In this document: positions 1 through 8,203 of the stretch, in pieces
Layout: each line of letters opens with the position of its first letter
Position numbering within the stretch: position 1 is the first letter of the stretch
Notes under the pieces: generated by a model
The model's input: the letters and a program-made list of their open reading frames with translations, nothing else
Told to the model about the DNA's origin: nothing
The model's database searches: none
Translations under genes and position numbers: made by a program
Source: Xenorhabdus sp. IM139775
GTDB lineage: Bacteria; Pseudomonadota; Gammaproteobacteria; Enterobacterales; Enterobacteriaceae
DNA length: 59,801 bases
Assembly (NCBI RefSeq): GCF_028598745.1
Contig: NZ_JAQRFK010000016.1
Span: 1 to 59,801 of the forward strand
Reading direction: 5' to 3'

Positions 1-5
1 AACAG

Positions 6-1535
6 GTGAGCATCATGGGTATATTTAGTTACTTACAGCGTTTGGGAAAAGCACTTATGCTCCCCATCGCGTCACTTCCTGTCGCCGCGTTACTACTGCG
101 GCTCGGTCAACCAGATGTATTCAATATCGCTTTTATTGCCAGCGCAGGCGGCGGAATTTTTGAAAATTTGCCTTTATTATTTGCACTGGGGATCTCTGTC
201 GGTCTGGCGAAAGATAATGGCGGTGCTGCGGCACTCGCTGGTGTCGTTGGCTTTTTTATTCTGACAAAAGCAACCGCTGTTATTGATCCTGAAATTAATA
301 TGTCATTCTTTGCAGGTATTATTTCGGGAATTGTTGCCGGCCACTGTTATAACCGTTTTTCTGAAACCAAATTACCAGAGTTTTTAGCCTTTTTCGCTGG
401 TAAGCGCTTAGTCCCTATCATAACCGGAATTATTTGCCTTTTCTTTGCATGGATTTGTGGGCATCTCTGGCCATATGTGCAACATGGCATTGATAGTTTT
501 AGTTTTTTAGTGTCTAAAAGTGGGATGGTTGGATGGTTTACTTATGGCGTTCTTAATCGCTCTCTGATTCCGTTTGGCTTGCACTATATCCTACATTCCG
601 TTTTCTGGTTTAGCTTAGGTGACTGTATCAAAATCACTTACGATCTGGCGGGATCAATACATAATATCTGTTTGGCTCCTGATGTAGCACACTCGCTCGC
701 TATTGGTGCAGTAATACCCGGAATAGAGGGTTCAAGTGTCACTCAAATAGCCAGTGATCTTAGTCGTGGCGATCTCAATCGTTTCTTTGCGGGTGATCCC
801 CAGGCAGGGGTTTATATGGCATGGGCCTATCCAATATTTATGGGTGGTTTACCCGGCGCTGCCTTAGCGATGTACTTGGCTGCACCAAAATCACGTCGCC
901 CTCAAATTGGTGGGATGTTATTCTCTGTCGCCTTAACATCATTCCTGACGGGTATCACTGAACCCATCGAGTTTTCATTCTTGTTTTTAGCCCCCGTATT
1001 GTATGTTTTGCATGCAATTCTTGCGGGCGTTAGCATGGTAATTACAAACTCGTTGGGTGTCTTGCACGGTTTTGGCTTCTCTGCTGGCCTGATTGATTTA
1101 GGATTAAATTGGGGATTAGCAACAAAACCCTGGATATTAATCCCACTCATTATCCTATTCTTTGTTATCTATTTCGTTGTCTTTACCTTAATGATCCGCA
1201 TTTTCAATCTGAATACGATCGGCAGGGAAGAGGAAGAGACAAATTCAGATCAAGCAACGTCTGCCTCTCAAGATAAAGAAGCTATCTCACATTATATCAG
1301 TGCCCTCGGTGGGTCTGGCAATATCCGTACAATCGATGCTTGCATCACTCGACTCCGTTTAACAGTCGAGGACAATTCTCGATTAGACGAAGCTCAATTG
1401 AAGAAATTAGGGGCTAAAGGCGTCTTAAAAATAGGTAAACAGAATATTCAAGTCATCCTCGGCCCACAAGCCGAAGGGATCGCGGAACAAATGAAAGCTC
1501 AGTTAGAATTAAGCCACTCAGGTCAAACTGAATAA
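6..1535 (+). CDS. nagE: N-acetylglucosamine PTS permease, IIC-IIB only
   Basis: Inner-membrane PTS permease that imports and phosphorylates N-acetylglucosamine. Residues about 10-400 are the multi-spanning IIC domain. Residues about 425-505 are a IIB domain whose phospho-accepting cysteine, Cys446, lies in CITRLRL. E. coli NagE (about 648 residues) carries a C-terminal IIA domain. Here the frame stops just after IIB, so IIA must come from elsewhere, probably the glucose EIIA protein Crr (inference). The GTG at 6 matches the family N-terminus; an in-frame ATG follows at 15. The ribosome binding site is outside the window. The gene reads toward nagB, whereas E. coli nagE is divergent from nagB. 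Confidence 0.88.
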   Translation: MSIMGIFSYLQRLGKALMLPIASLPVAALLLRLGQPDVFNIAFIASAGGGIFENLPLLFALGISVGLAKDNGGAAALAGVVGFFILTKATAVIDPEINMSFFAGIISGIVAGHCYNRFSETKLPEFLAFFAGKRLVPIITGIICLFFAWICGHLWPYVQHGIDSFSFLVSKSGMVGWFTYGVLNRSLIPFGLHYILHSVFWFSLGDCIKITYDLAGSIHNICLAPDVAHSLAIGAVIPGIEGSSVTQIASDLSRGDLNRFFAGDPQAGVYMAWAYPIFMGGLPGAALAMYLAAPKSRRPQIGGMLFSVALTSFLTGITEPIEFSFLFLAPVLYVLHAILAGVSMVITNSLGVLHGFGFSAGLIDLGLNWGLATKPWILIPLIILFFVIYFVVFTLMIRIFNLNTIGREEEETNSDQATSASQDKEAISHYISALGGSGNIRTIDACITRLRLTVEDNSRLDEAQLKKLGAKGVLKIGKQNIQVILGPQAEGIAEQMKAQLELSHSGQTE

Positions 1536-1548
1536 GTTATGTTTAAAA

Positions 1549-1582
1549 GATAAAAAGGAACGTTATTATGTTCCTTTTTATC
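1549..1582 (+). terminator. Intrinsic terminator after nagE
   Basis: A perfect 13-bp inverted repeat (1549-1561 with 1570-1582) encloses an 8-nt loop. The stem ends are A-rich on the left and T-rich on the right, so it could work in both directions. It separates nagE from nagB and suggests the two are transcribed separately. Confidence 0.8.
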
Positions 1583-1901
1583 ATAGCAAAAAGCCTATCC
1601 AATTGTTTTTAAATTGAAATTTTCATAAAAACTTATTTTTATATACAAAAAAACATCTTTTATTATTCTGTTTATTAGTCAACAAACACCTTAAAAAGGC
1701 TAAAAAACTAGCCATTCAGGCAATCTTATTTTAAAATATAAAATATCTTTTTGTACTAAATGGAATAACCTCCGCTTAAAACAGATATGGTGTACAGTTT
1801 TGTCCTATAGTTATCATGCAACATATTGATATCTAAACTATCATGCGTATCGTATATAACTTTTTATCATTAATTTATTGAATGATTTTTAAGAGGTAAT
1901 C
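1583..1901. other. nagE-nagB intergenic region
   Basis: This AT-rich spacer should hold the nagBAC promoter and NagC operators, because NagC autoregulates nag genes in enterics. An AT-only palindromic stretch near 1727-1747 resembles the AT-rich NagC half-sites, but I could not assign an operator or promoter with confidence. No ORF is supported. A purine-rich AGAGG precedes nagB. Confidence 0.4.
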
Positions 1902-2708
1902 ATGAGGCTGATCCCCCTAACAACGGCAAGTGACGTTGGTCGATGGTCTGCTCACTACATTGTGAGCAGGATTAATGAGTTCAAGCCAACGGCTGAACGC
2001 CCTTTCCTGCTTGGGCTTCCTACCGGCAGCACGCCACTGACAACCTATAAGGAACTTATTGCCCTCTATCAAGCCGGAAAAGTGAGCTTCAAGCATGTTG
2101 TGACATTTAATATGGATGAATACGTGGGGTTGCCGGAAGACCATCCTCAAAGCTACCATTCATTTATGTACCAGAATTTCTTTAATCATATTGATATTAC
2201 AAAAGAAAATATCAATTTGTTAAACGGTAACGCGAAAGATATTGAGGTTGAATGCCAACGTTACGAAAATAAGATCAAATCTTATGGCAAGATACATTTA
2301 TTTATGGGCGGTGTCGGTAATGATGGGCATATTGCCTTTAATGAACCAGCATCTTCTCTTTCTTCACGCACGCGAATCAAAACACTGACCATTGAAACGC
2401 GGACGGCCAATTCCCGTTTTTTCAATAATGATGTGGAACAAGTCCCCAGATATGCCTTAACCGTTGGGGTGGGCACGTTAATGGATGCGGAAGAAATCAT
2501 GATCTTGGCAACCGGGATGAATAAAGCGCAAGCCCTGCAAGCGGCGGTAGAAGGAAATATCAACCATATGTGGACAGTCACCTGTCTCCAGATGCATCCA
2601 AAATCACTGATTGTCTGTGATGAACCCGCCACCATGGAACTCAAGGTAAAGACAGTGAAGTATTTCCACCAGTTAGAAGCTGGCATTGTGAGTGAATTTG
2701 CCAGCTAA
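1902..2708 (+). CDS. nagB: Glucosamine-6-phosphate deaminase
   Basis: Cytoplasmic enzyme converting glucosamine-6-phosphate to fructose-6-phosphate and ammonia, the last step of amino-sugar catabolism. It is 268 residues against 266 in E. coli. The catalytic residues fall at the same positions: Asp72 in NMDEYVG, and Asp141, His143 and Glu148 in [13 protein letters not shown] at 1902 follows AGAGG at suitable spacing. It heads nagB-nagA-nagC, with nagA 24 bp downstream. Control by NagC and GlcNAc-6-phosphate is expected from the family. Confidence 0.97.
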   Translation: MRLIPLTTASDVGRWSAHYIVSRINEFKPTAERPFLLGLPTGSTPLTTYKELIALYQAGKVSFKHVVTFNMDEYVGLPEDHPQSYHSFMYQNFFNHIDITKENINLLNGNAKDIEVECQRYENKIKSYGKIHLFMGGVGNDGHIAFNEPASSLSSRTRIKTLTIETRTANSRFFNNDVEQVPRYALTVGVGTLMDAEEIMILATGMNKAQALQAAVEGNINHMWTVTCLQMHPKSLIVCDEPATMELKVKTVKYFHQLEAGIVSEFAS

Positions 2709-2732
2709 ACGGATTTAGGAGTTAAGATATTC

Positions 2733-3890
2733 ATGTACGCATTAACCAATGGAATTATTTATACCGGATATGACCGGCTCGATAACCATGCCGTCATTAT
2801 CGCTGAGGGTTTGATTAAGCAAGTCTGCCCGGTAGACGAGTTACCGGAAGGGATTGAAAAACACGATTTACAGGGCGCCAATCTCGCCCCCGGATTTATT
2901 GACCTACAAGTAAATGGTTGTGGTGGCGTCCAGTTTAATGAACGATTGGAAGATCTTTCAGAAGAGACTCTGCACATCATGCAGGAAACCAATCAGCGCT
3001 ACGGTTGTACCAGTTTCCTGCCTACCCTCATCACCAGCCCTGATGAATTAATGATAAAAGCGATTGAAGTGATGCGCGCCTACCTGAAAAAAAATCCCAA
3101 TCAGGCATTAGGGCTGCATTTAGAAGGGCCTTATATCAATCCAATAAAAAAAGGCACTCACAATACCGCTTATATCCGCAAACCTACCGCTGAAATGGTT
3201 AATTACCTGTGCCTGAATGCGGATGTTATCACCAAGATTACCCTCGCGCCTGAAATGGTAGAAAGCCAATATATTCAACAACTGGCCGAAGCGGGTATTA
3301 CGGTTTCGGCTGGTCATTCCAATGCGACTTATGAAGAAGCTCGCCAAGGTTTCCAACAGGGCATTACTTTCTCTACCCATTTATATAATGCCATGCCTCC
3401 GATTGCGGGCCGCCAACCCGGGTTGGTCGGCGCTATTTATGATTCCTCAGAAGTCTATGCCGGCATTATCTGTGACGGGATGCATGTTTCATGGCCAAAT
3501 ATCCGCAATTCCAAGCGATTAAAAAATGAAAAACTGATCTTGGTCACAGACGCCATTGTTCCTGCCGGGCTTTCCCACGATGCAATGGAACAATTTACCT
3601 TTGCTAATAAAACAATATATTATCGAAACGGCTTATGTGTTGATGAGAATGGAACACTGAGCGGCTCATCAATCACCATGATTGATGGTGTCAAAAATAG
3701 TGTGGAACATGTTGGTATTGCTTTGGATGAAACGTTGCGCATGGTGACGCTTTACCCCGCTAGGGCAATCGGTGTTGATAAACATCTCGGCACGATTGAA
3801 TCCGGCAAGGTAGCGAATCTGACTGCGTTTACTCACAATTTCAACATCAGCAAGACCATTGTTAACGGAAATGAAATCAAACTACCGTGA
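2733..3890 (+). CDS. nagA: N-acetylglucosamine-6-phosphate deacetylase
   Basis: Cytoplasmic metal-dependent amidohydrolase that removes the acetyl group from GlcNAc-6-phosphate to give the NagB substrate. It has 385 residues (E. coli 382). The metal ligands Glu131, His195 and His216 and the catalytic Asp273 are all present, in [23 protein letters not shown] and VTDAIVPAG. An AGGAG motif precedes the ATG. nagC starts 12 bp after its stop, so the genes are probably co-transcribed. By lowering GlcNAc-6-phosphate, NagA also sets NagC activity. Confidence 0.97.
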   Translation: MYALTNGIIYTGYDRLDNHAVIIAEGLIKQVCPVDELPEGIEKHDLQGANLAPGFIDLQVNGCGGVQFNERLEDLSEETLHIMQETNQRYGCTSFLPTLITSPDELMIKAIEVMRAYLKKNPNQALGLHLEGPYINPIKKGTHNTAYIRKPTAEMVNYLCLNADVITKITLAPEMVESQYIQQLAEAGITVSAGHSNATYEEARQGFQQGITFSTHLYNAMPPIAGRQPGLVGAIYDSSEVYAGIICDGMHVSWPNIRNSKRLKNEKLILVTDAIVPAGLSHDAMEQFTFANKTIYYRNGLCVDENGTLSGSSITMIDGVKNSVEHVGIALDETLRMVTLYPARAIGVDKHLGTIESGKVANLTAFTHNFNISKTIVNGNEIKLP

Positions 3891-3902
3891 GTATAAAGAC
3901 TG

Positions 3903-5126
3903 ATGAGTAATGAGAACGCGCAGAAGCAAATTGGTAATATTGATCTAGTCAAACAACTCAATAGCGCTGTGGTCTATCGGCTGATTGATCAGCATGGGCC
4001 AATATCACGCATCCAAATCGCAGAAGAGAGCCAGCTTGCTCCTGCCAGCGTAACCAAAATTACTCGTCAGTTGTTGGAACGGGGCCTGATAAAAGAGGTC
4101 GAGCATCAGGCTTCAACCGGAGGAAGGCGCGCCATCTCCATTATTAGCGAAACACGGCATTTCCATACGATTGGCGTCCGGCTCGGGCGCCATGATGCAA
4201 CCGTGGCGCTGTTCGATATGAGCGGCAAGACGTTAGTGGAAGCGCGCTATCCTGTGCGGGAAAATACTCAGCAAGAAGTCGAAAAGCGAATTATTTACGT
4301 CATTGAGAGTTTCATCAACAAAAACCAGCGCCGGCTCCGTGAACTGATCGCCATTTCCGTCATTCTTCCCGGTCTGGTTGATCCTGAGCAAGGTATCATC
4401 CGCTATATGCCACATATTGAGGTTGATAACTGGCCTCTGGTTAAGCGTCTCAAAGAGTATTTCAATACCTTCTGCTTTATTGGGCATGATATTCGCAGCC
4501 TGGCATTGGCAGAAAGTTATTTCGGGGCAACACGTGATTGCGAGGATTCCATTCTCGTGCGTATTCATCGCGGCACTGGGGCGGGTGTTATCGTTAGCAA
4601 CAATATTCTGCTCAACAAACGCGGTAATCTGGGTGAAATTGGCCATATCCAAATCGATCCCCTGGGTGAACGCTGTCATTGCGGTAATTTTGGTTGTCTG
4701 GAGACTATCGCTTCCAATTCTGCAATCGAGTCCAAAGTACAACATCAATTACGCCAAGGTTTCCCAAGCCAGCTTGCCTTGAATAATTGTAATATCCATG
4801 CAATTTGCCTTGCAGCTAATGCGGGTGACCCTCTTGCAACAGAAGTTATCAGGCAAGTAGGGCACTATCTTGGCAAGGCTATCTCAATCGCGATTAACCT
4901 ATTTAATCCTCAGAAAGTGGTGATCGCCGGGGAAATTACTGAAGCGGAAAACATACTGCTGCCGACGATTAAGAGCAGCATCAATACGCAAGTATTAAAA
5001 GCATTCCGTGAAGACCTCCCCGTGGTGATTTCTGAGCTAAATCACTGTTCAGCGATTGGTGCATTCGCACTCACGAAACGGGCAATGCTGAATGGTGTGC
5101 TGCTGCAACATCTTCTTGGCGGATAA
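3903..5126 (+). CDS. nagC: NagC, ROK-family repressor of amino-sugar genes
   Basis: DNA-binding repressor of nag genes; GlcNAc-6-phosphate is the known inducer in enterics. It has 407 residues (E. coli 406). Residues about 15-75 form a winged helix-turn-helix (IQIAEESQLAPASVTK). The remainder is a ROK sugar-kinase-like domain, with the cysteine cluster CHCGNFGCLE (zinc site) near residue 260. It is the third gene of nagBAC. In E. coli nagD (umpH) and asnB follow; here neither is present and the tRNA operon comes next. Confidence 0.96.
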   Translation: MSNENAQKQIGNIDLVKQLNSAVVYRLIDQHGPISRIQIAEESQLAPASVTKITRQLLERGLIKEVEHQASTGGRRAISIISETRHFHTIGVRLGRHDATVALFDMSGKTLVEARYPVRENTQQEVEKRIIYVIESFINKNQRRLRELIAISVILPGLVDPEQGIIRYMPHIEVDNWPLVKRLKEYFNTFCFIGHDIRSLALAESYFGATRDCEDSILVRIHRGTGAGVIVSNNILLNKRGNLGEIGHIQIDPLGERCHCGNFGCLETIASNSAIESKVQHQLRQGFPSQLALNNCNIHAICLAANAGDPLATEVIRQVGHYLGKAISIAINLFNPQKVVIAGEITEAENILLPTIKSSINTQVLKAFREDLPVVISELNHCSAIGAFALTKRAMLNGVLLQHLLGG

Positions 5127-5213
5127 TTTCAACTGCTTTCGCTGGCTTTGTCGACAAAATGCTTGCAAGACAAACAAACAAACGATTTTGCGCATATTTT
5201 TTTAAAAAAGCAG

Positions 5214-5242
5214 TTGACGCATCTGCCTGATATACGCATAAT
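5214..5242 (+). promoter_or_regulatory. Sigma-70 promoter of the tRNA operon
   Basis: TTGACG (5214-5219) and CATAAT (5237-5242) are separated by exactly 17 bp. The GC-rich discriminator just downstream (TCGCCCCGC) is typical of stringently controlled stable-RNA promoters. The first tRNA begins at 5281. Confidence 0.85.
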
Positions 5243-5280
5243 TCGCCCCGCACCGCCGATGAAGGCAAAGCGAAAAAGAT

Positions 5281-5357
5281 GGCTACGTAGCTCAGCTGGT
5301 TAGAGCACAGCACTCATAATGCTGGGGTCACAGGTTCGATTCCCGTCGTAGCCACCA
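5281..5357 (+). tRNA. metT: tRNA-Met (CAT), elongator
   Basis: A 77-nt cloverleaf with encoded CCA. The anticodon stem CAGCA/TGCTG encloses CAT at 5315-5317. The acceptor stem GGCTACG pairs with CGTAGCC. It is identical over its full length to the copy at 5792-5868. The elongator assignment follows the metT-leuW-gln synteny and lack of initiator features. Confidence 0.95.
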
Positions 5358-5362
5358 TCTTT

Positions 5363-5447
5363 GCGGGAGTGGCGAAATTGGTAGACGCACCAGATTTAGG
5401 TTCTGGCGCCGCAAGGTGTGCGAGTTCAAGTCTCGCCTCCCGCACCA
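5363..5447 (+). tRNA. leuW: tRNA-Leu (TAG)
   Basis: An 85-nt class II tRNA with a long variable arm and encoded CCA. The anticodon stem CCAGA/TCTGG holds TAG at 5397-5399. It lies 5 bp after the Met tRNA, so the two must be processed from one transcript. Confidence 0.95.
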
Positions 5448-5516
5448 TTTTCTTTATCGGGTTGTACTTAGAATGTGTTTTAGTCACGATTTTAAGTTTT
5501 AGCATGTTGTTTCAGG

Positions 5517-5591
5517 TGGGGTATCGCCAAGCGGTAAGGCACCAGGTTTTGATCCTGGCATGCTCTGGTTCGAATCCAGGTACCCCAGCCA
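5517..5591 (+). tRNA. glnU: tRNA-Gln (TTG), copy 1
   Basis: A 75-nt cloverleaf with encoded CCA and anticodon TTG at 5549-5551 in a CCAGG/CCTGG stem. It differs from copy 2 by one base (T instead of C) at the outer pair of the T-stem, giving a U-G wobble. Confidence 0.95.
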
Positions 5592-5674
5592 TTTAGCTGA
5601 AATAGCAAGTTAAAATGATATTTCGTTAACTGATCGCTCTGGGAATAACAAAGGTTGCAGTGATAACATTCAGG

Positions 5675-5749
5675 TGGGGTATCGCCAAGCGGTAAGGCAC
5701 CAGGTTTTGATCCTGGCATGCCCTGGTTCGAATCCAGGTACCCCAGCCA
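5675..5749 (+). tRNA. glnW: tRNA-Gln (TTG), copy 2
   Basis: A 75-nt cloverleaf with encoded CCA and anticodon TTG at 5707-5709. It is nearly identical to copy 1, with a fully Watson-Crick T-stem. Short upstream identity (TTCAGG) is shared with copy 1, as expected for a tandem duplication. Confidence 0.95.
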
Positions 5750-5791
5750 TATCACTGAAAGTTATCATAAATCTTACGATATGTTGTAAAT

Positions 5792-5868
5792 GGCTACGTA
5801 GCTCAGCTGGTTAGAGCACAGCACTCATAATGCTGGGGTCACAGGTTCGATTCCCGTCGTAGCCACCA
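5792..5868 (+). tRNA. metU: tRNA-Met (CAT), elongator, second copy
   Basis: A 77-nt tRNA identical to the copy at 5281-5357, with anticodon CAT at 5826-5828 and encoded CCA. Confidence 0.95.
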
Positions 5869-5882
5869 TTTACAAATCCAGT

Positions 5883-5957
5883 TGGGGTATCGCCAAGCGG
5901 TAAGGCACCGGATTCTGATTCCGGCATTCCCAGGTTCGAATCCTGGTACCCCAGCCA
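5883..5957 (+). tRNA. glnV: tRNA-Gln (CTG)
   Basis: A 75-nt cloverleaf with encoded CCA and anticodon CTG at 5915-5917 in a CCGGA/TCCGG stem. It is the last gene of the operon. E. coli has a second CTG copy (glnX) that is absent here. Confidence 0.95.
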
Positions 5958-5989
5958 GTATTTTCGATGAGTTACACGATGTGATAAGG

Positions 5990-6010
5990 CCACCAAGAGG
6001 TGGTTTTTTT
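5990..6010 (+). terminator. Terminator of the tRNA operon
   Basis: A CCACC-AAGA-GGTGG hairpin is followed directly by seven T residues (6004-6010), 32 nt after the last tRNA. Confidence 0.85.
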
Positions 6011-6140
6011 GTTTTCTAATCATCAAGCTTCCCACAAAAACCCGCAGCTTCAACGACGTCTAAATAGAATAAGTATTCAGTCACCTATCCCCTTAATTCA
6101 ACGCCATCAGTTGAATAAAAATAATACATTTACTTGTATA

Positions 6141-6157
6141 AGTCCCAAATCGGGACT
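6141..6157. promoter_or_regulatory. Inverted repeat upstream of the higBA remnant
   Basis: AGTCCC and GGGACT flank a 5-nt spacer, 11 bp before the higB remnant. Type II antitoxins usually bind such palindromes to autoregulate their operon, so this is a candidate HigA operator. Function is inferred from position only. Confidence 0.45.
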
Positions 6158-6168
6158 AGCATGAGTTT

Positions 6169-6373
6169 ATGAAAATAATATCCGTTGCATCATTAAAAAT
6201 GTTTTGGGAAAAATACCCCGATGCAGAACAACCGTGTGGTATTCAACATCAAGGGGAACCATTACCGTCTGATAGTTTCCATCTTTTACCCCGCAGGCTG
6301 GGCGTATATAAAATTCATCGGTACACACAAACAATACGATGTCATAAATGCCAACACCATAGAACCGGAGTGA
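6169..6373 (+). pseudogene. higB: HigB-family toxin remnant with internal deletion and frameshift
   Basis: HigB toxins are RelE-like mRNA interferases of about 95-105 residues. From ATG 6169 the frame starts like the family (FWEKYPDAEQ) but leaves it at about 6231. The conserved C-terminal half continues in a different frame from about 6230 (RVVFNIKGNHYRLIV, then YIKFIGTHKQYD), ending at TGA 6371-6373, four bases before higA. About 30 central residues are missing at the junction. A short AAC repeat at the junction could have mediated the deletion. No reading frame yields a complete toxin, so it should be inactive. A sequencing indel cannot explain the missing central segment. Confidence 0.8.
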
Positions 6374-6376
6374 ATA

Positions 6377-6751
6377 ATGAACATTAAACCCATTAGAACA
6401 GAAAACGACTATCAAGAAGCATTAAAAGCTATTGCTCCATTGTTTGATAAGCAACCTGAAATCGGGACTCCTGAATTTGATTACATGGAAGTCATGATGC
6501 TATTAATTGAAGCCTATGAAGCAGAACATTACCCAATAGATCCACCCGATCCCATTGAGGCAATTAAATTCAGAATAGAGCAATCAGGACTAACTGTTAA
6601 AGATTTAGAACCCGCCATTGGCAAATCCAACCGTGTTTATGAAGTGCTAAATCGTAAGCGCAACCTGACATTACCTATGATCCGGAATCTACACTGTATG
6701 TTCGGAATACCCGCTGATATTCTTATAAAACCAACCAAACTAGCCCCATAA
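6377..6751 (+). CDS. higA: HigA-like antitoxin, helix-turn-helix, now solitary
   Basis: A 124-residue protein. Its N-terminal half is a HigA (COG5499) leader and its C-terminal part, residues about 75-120, is an XRE-type helix-turn-helix (SGLTVKDLEPAIGKSNRVYEVLNRK). In intact pairs it would bind and neutralise HigB and repress the operon. ATG 6377 lies just after the toxin stop, the usual higB-higA order. The frame is complete and well conserved although the toxin is broken. It may persist as a repressor or as protection against related toxins (inference). Confidence 0.82.
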   Translation: MNIKPIRTENDYQEALKAIAPLFDKQPEIGTPEFDYMEVMMLLIEAYEAEHYPIDPPDPIEAIKFRIEQSGLTVKDLEPAIGKSNRVYEVLNRKRNLTLPMIRNLHCMFGIPADILIKPTKLAP

Positions 6752-6788
6752 GGGGCTACAGAGGAAACATTATAGAAGACAATCTCTA

Positions 6789-7985
6789 TCACAACCCCAA
6801 GGCATATTTCAGCGCAAGATTTTTCATTACGCCTGAACGTTGCGCAGCCATCAATGCCAGATTTCGTACCGTTTTCAATCCCGGCAAATCATGACTGAAT
6901 GTGGTATGGAAAAAATCCATTCCCGCTTGCATCACCAAATTATCCGGCATCCTGCGAGACTGATAACGCATCAAGACGGCCAAAGAGTCCCACTCTTCCA
7001 ATAACTCCTTAGCATTGGTCAGCACCTTGAGTAAAACATCAACATCCCGATACCCTAAATTCACCCCCTGCCCTGCCAAGGGGTTGATGGTATGAGCCGC
7101 ATCGCCCAACAAAACCAATCCTTCTTGTACGTAATGGCTGGCATGGTGACGAGTCAGTGGAAATGAGCCTGCGGCAATTGGAATAGCTTTGCCCAAGCGG
7201 GTGGGAAATGCCTGAAAAATTTCTCGCTCAAGTTGTGTCATCGTCATCGACTGCAATTGACGAATACGAGCCGGAGAATCGTACCAAACCAATGACGCCC
7301 GTTGATCAAACAACGGCAGGAAGGCCCTGGGGCCAGAAGGGAAAAATTGTTGCCATGTTGTATCTTGTTGAGGCGAGTCAGTCTTGACGGTGATCAGCAT
7401 ACACGACTGCCGATATTGCCACCCTTTACTGCCAATACCTGCCAATTGACGAACTTGAGAACGGGCACCATCTGCGCCAATCATCAGCCGGGTATCCATT
7501 TCCATGCCATCTGCCAATACCACCCGCCACGTTTTATTTTCATGCTGGCGCTGCATAGATTTCAGTACCGCGGGACAAAACAAGGTCAGGTTTGGATAAC
7601 GCTCAAATTCCTGCCACAGTGCCAGTTGCAAGATGCGATTTTCAACCATGTGCCCTAATTCCGGCAGCCCCAAACTTTCAGCGTCGAAAATGACGTTCGA
7701 ATCATTTTGCTCCCAAGTTTCCAGCTTCCGATAAGGAGCACTGCGCATTTGCAATACATTTTCCCATGCTCCCAATTGTTTCAATAAATTCACCGAAGCA
7801 CAGCTTATTGCAGAGATGCGAACATCGGGTTCACTATCCGCCTCGTAAGGCGCGGGGGGCTGGTGCTCCAATAATGCAACGCGCCAACCTTCCTGCGCCA
7901 ATCCCAATGCTGTCGCAGCGCCAATCATACCTGCGCCAACAACCACGATATCGAATTTTTGTTGAGGATTATTCATATTCATCAC
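6789..7985 (-). CDS. ubiF: Ubiquinone-biosynthesis FAD monooxygenase UbiF
   Basis: Flavoprotein hydroxylating 2-octaprenyl-3-methyl-6-methoxy-1,4-benzoquinol in ubiquinone biosynthesis. It has 398 residues (E. coli 391). The N-terminal FAD Rossmann motif GAGMIG is at residues 17-22. A mid-protein GADGARSQVR motif is present, and the second FAD motif GDAAHTINPLAGQG lies near residue 295. The order ubiF(-)/miaB(+) matches E. coli. Starts at 7985 or at a Met three codons later are both possible; either keeps the Rossmann fold. Confidence 0.93.
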   Translation of the reverse strand: MMNMNNPQQKFDIVVVGAGMIGAATALGLAQEGWRVALLEHQPPAPYEADSEPDVRISAISCASVNLLKQLGAWENVLQMRSAPYRKLETWEQNDSNVIFDAESLGLPELGHMVENRILQLALWQEFERYPNLTLFCPAVLKSMQRQHENKTWRVVLADGMEMDTRLMIGADGARSQVRQLAGIGSKGWQYRQSCMLITVKTDSPQQDTTWQQFFPSGPRAFLPLFDQRASLVWYDSPARIRQLQSMTMTQLEREIFQAFPTRLGKAIPIAAGSFPLTRHHASHYVQEGLVLLGDAAHTINPLAGQGVNLGYRDVDVLLKVLTNAKELLEEWDSLAVLMRYQSRRMPDNLVMQAGMDFFHTTFSHDLPGLKTVRNLALMAAQRSGVMKNLALKYALGL

Positions 7986-8203
7986 ATCATTAACTTATTG
8001 ATTAAAATAGTGTACCGGAATTTTCCCTTTCCGGCTGTGAATATCCGCTGTTACAGTCTGGTCACTGGTGCCTCAAATGACTACAATAGCCAACAATATT
8101 ATGCTAAATACACGACGTGCAATGACGTACAATACAATATTGTGCGATATATGCGCTTTTCAGTGTTGAAGCATCATTCCACTGGAAACACCGGATACAC
8201 AAA

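Noticed and set aside
5314-6053. Open frames running across the tRNA genes
   Set aside because: They contain translated tRNA sequence and its repeats; the tRNAs are clear.
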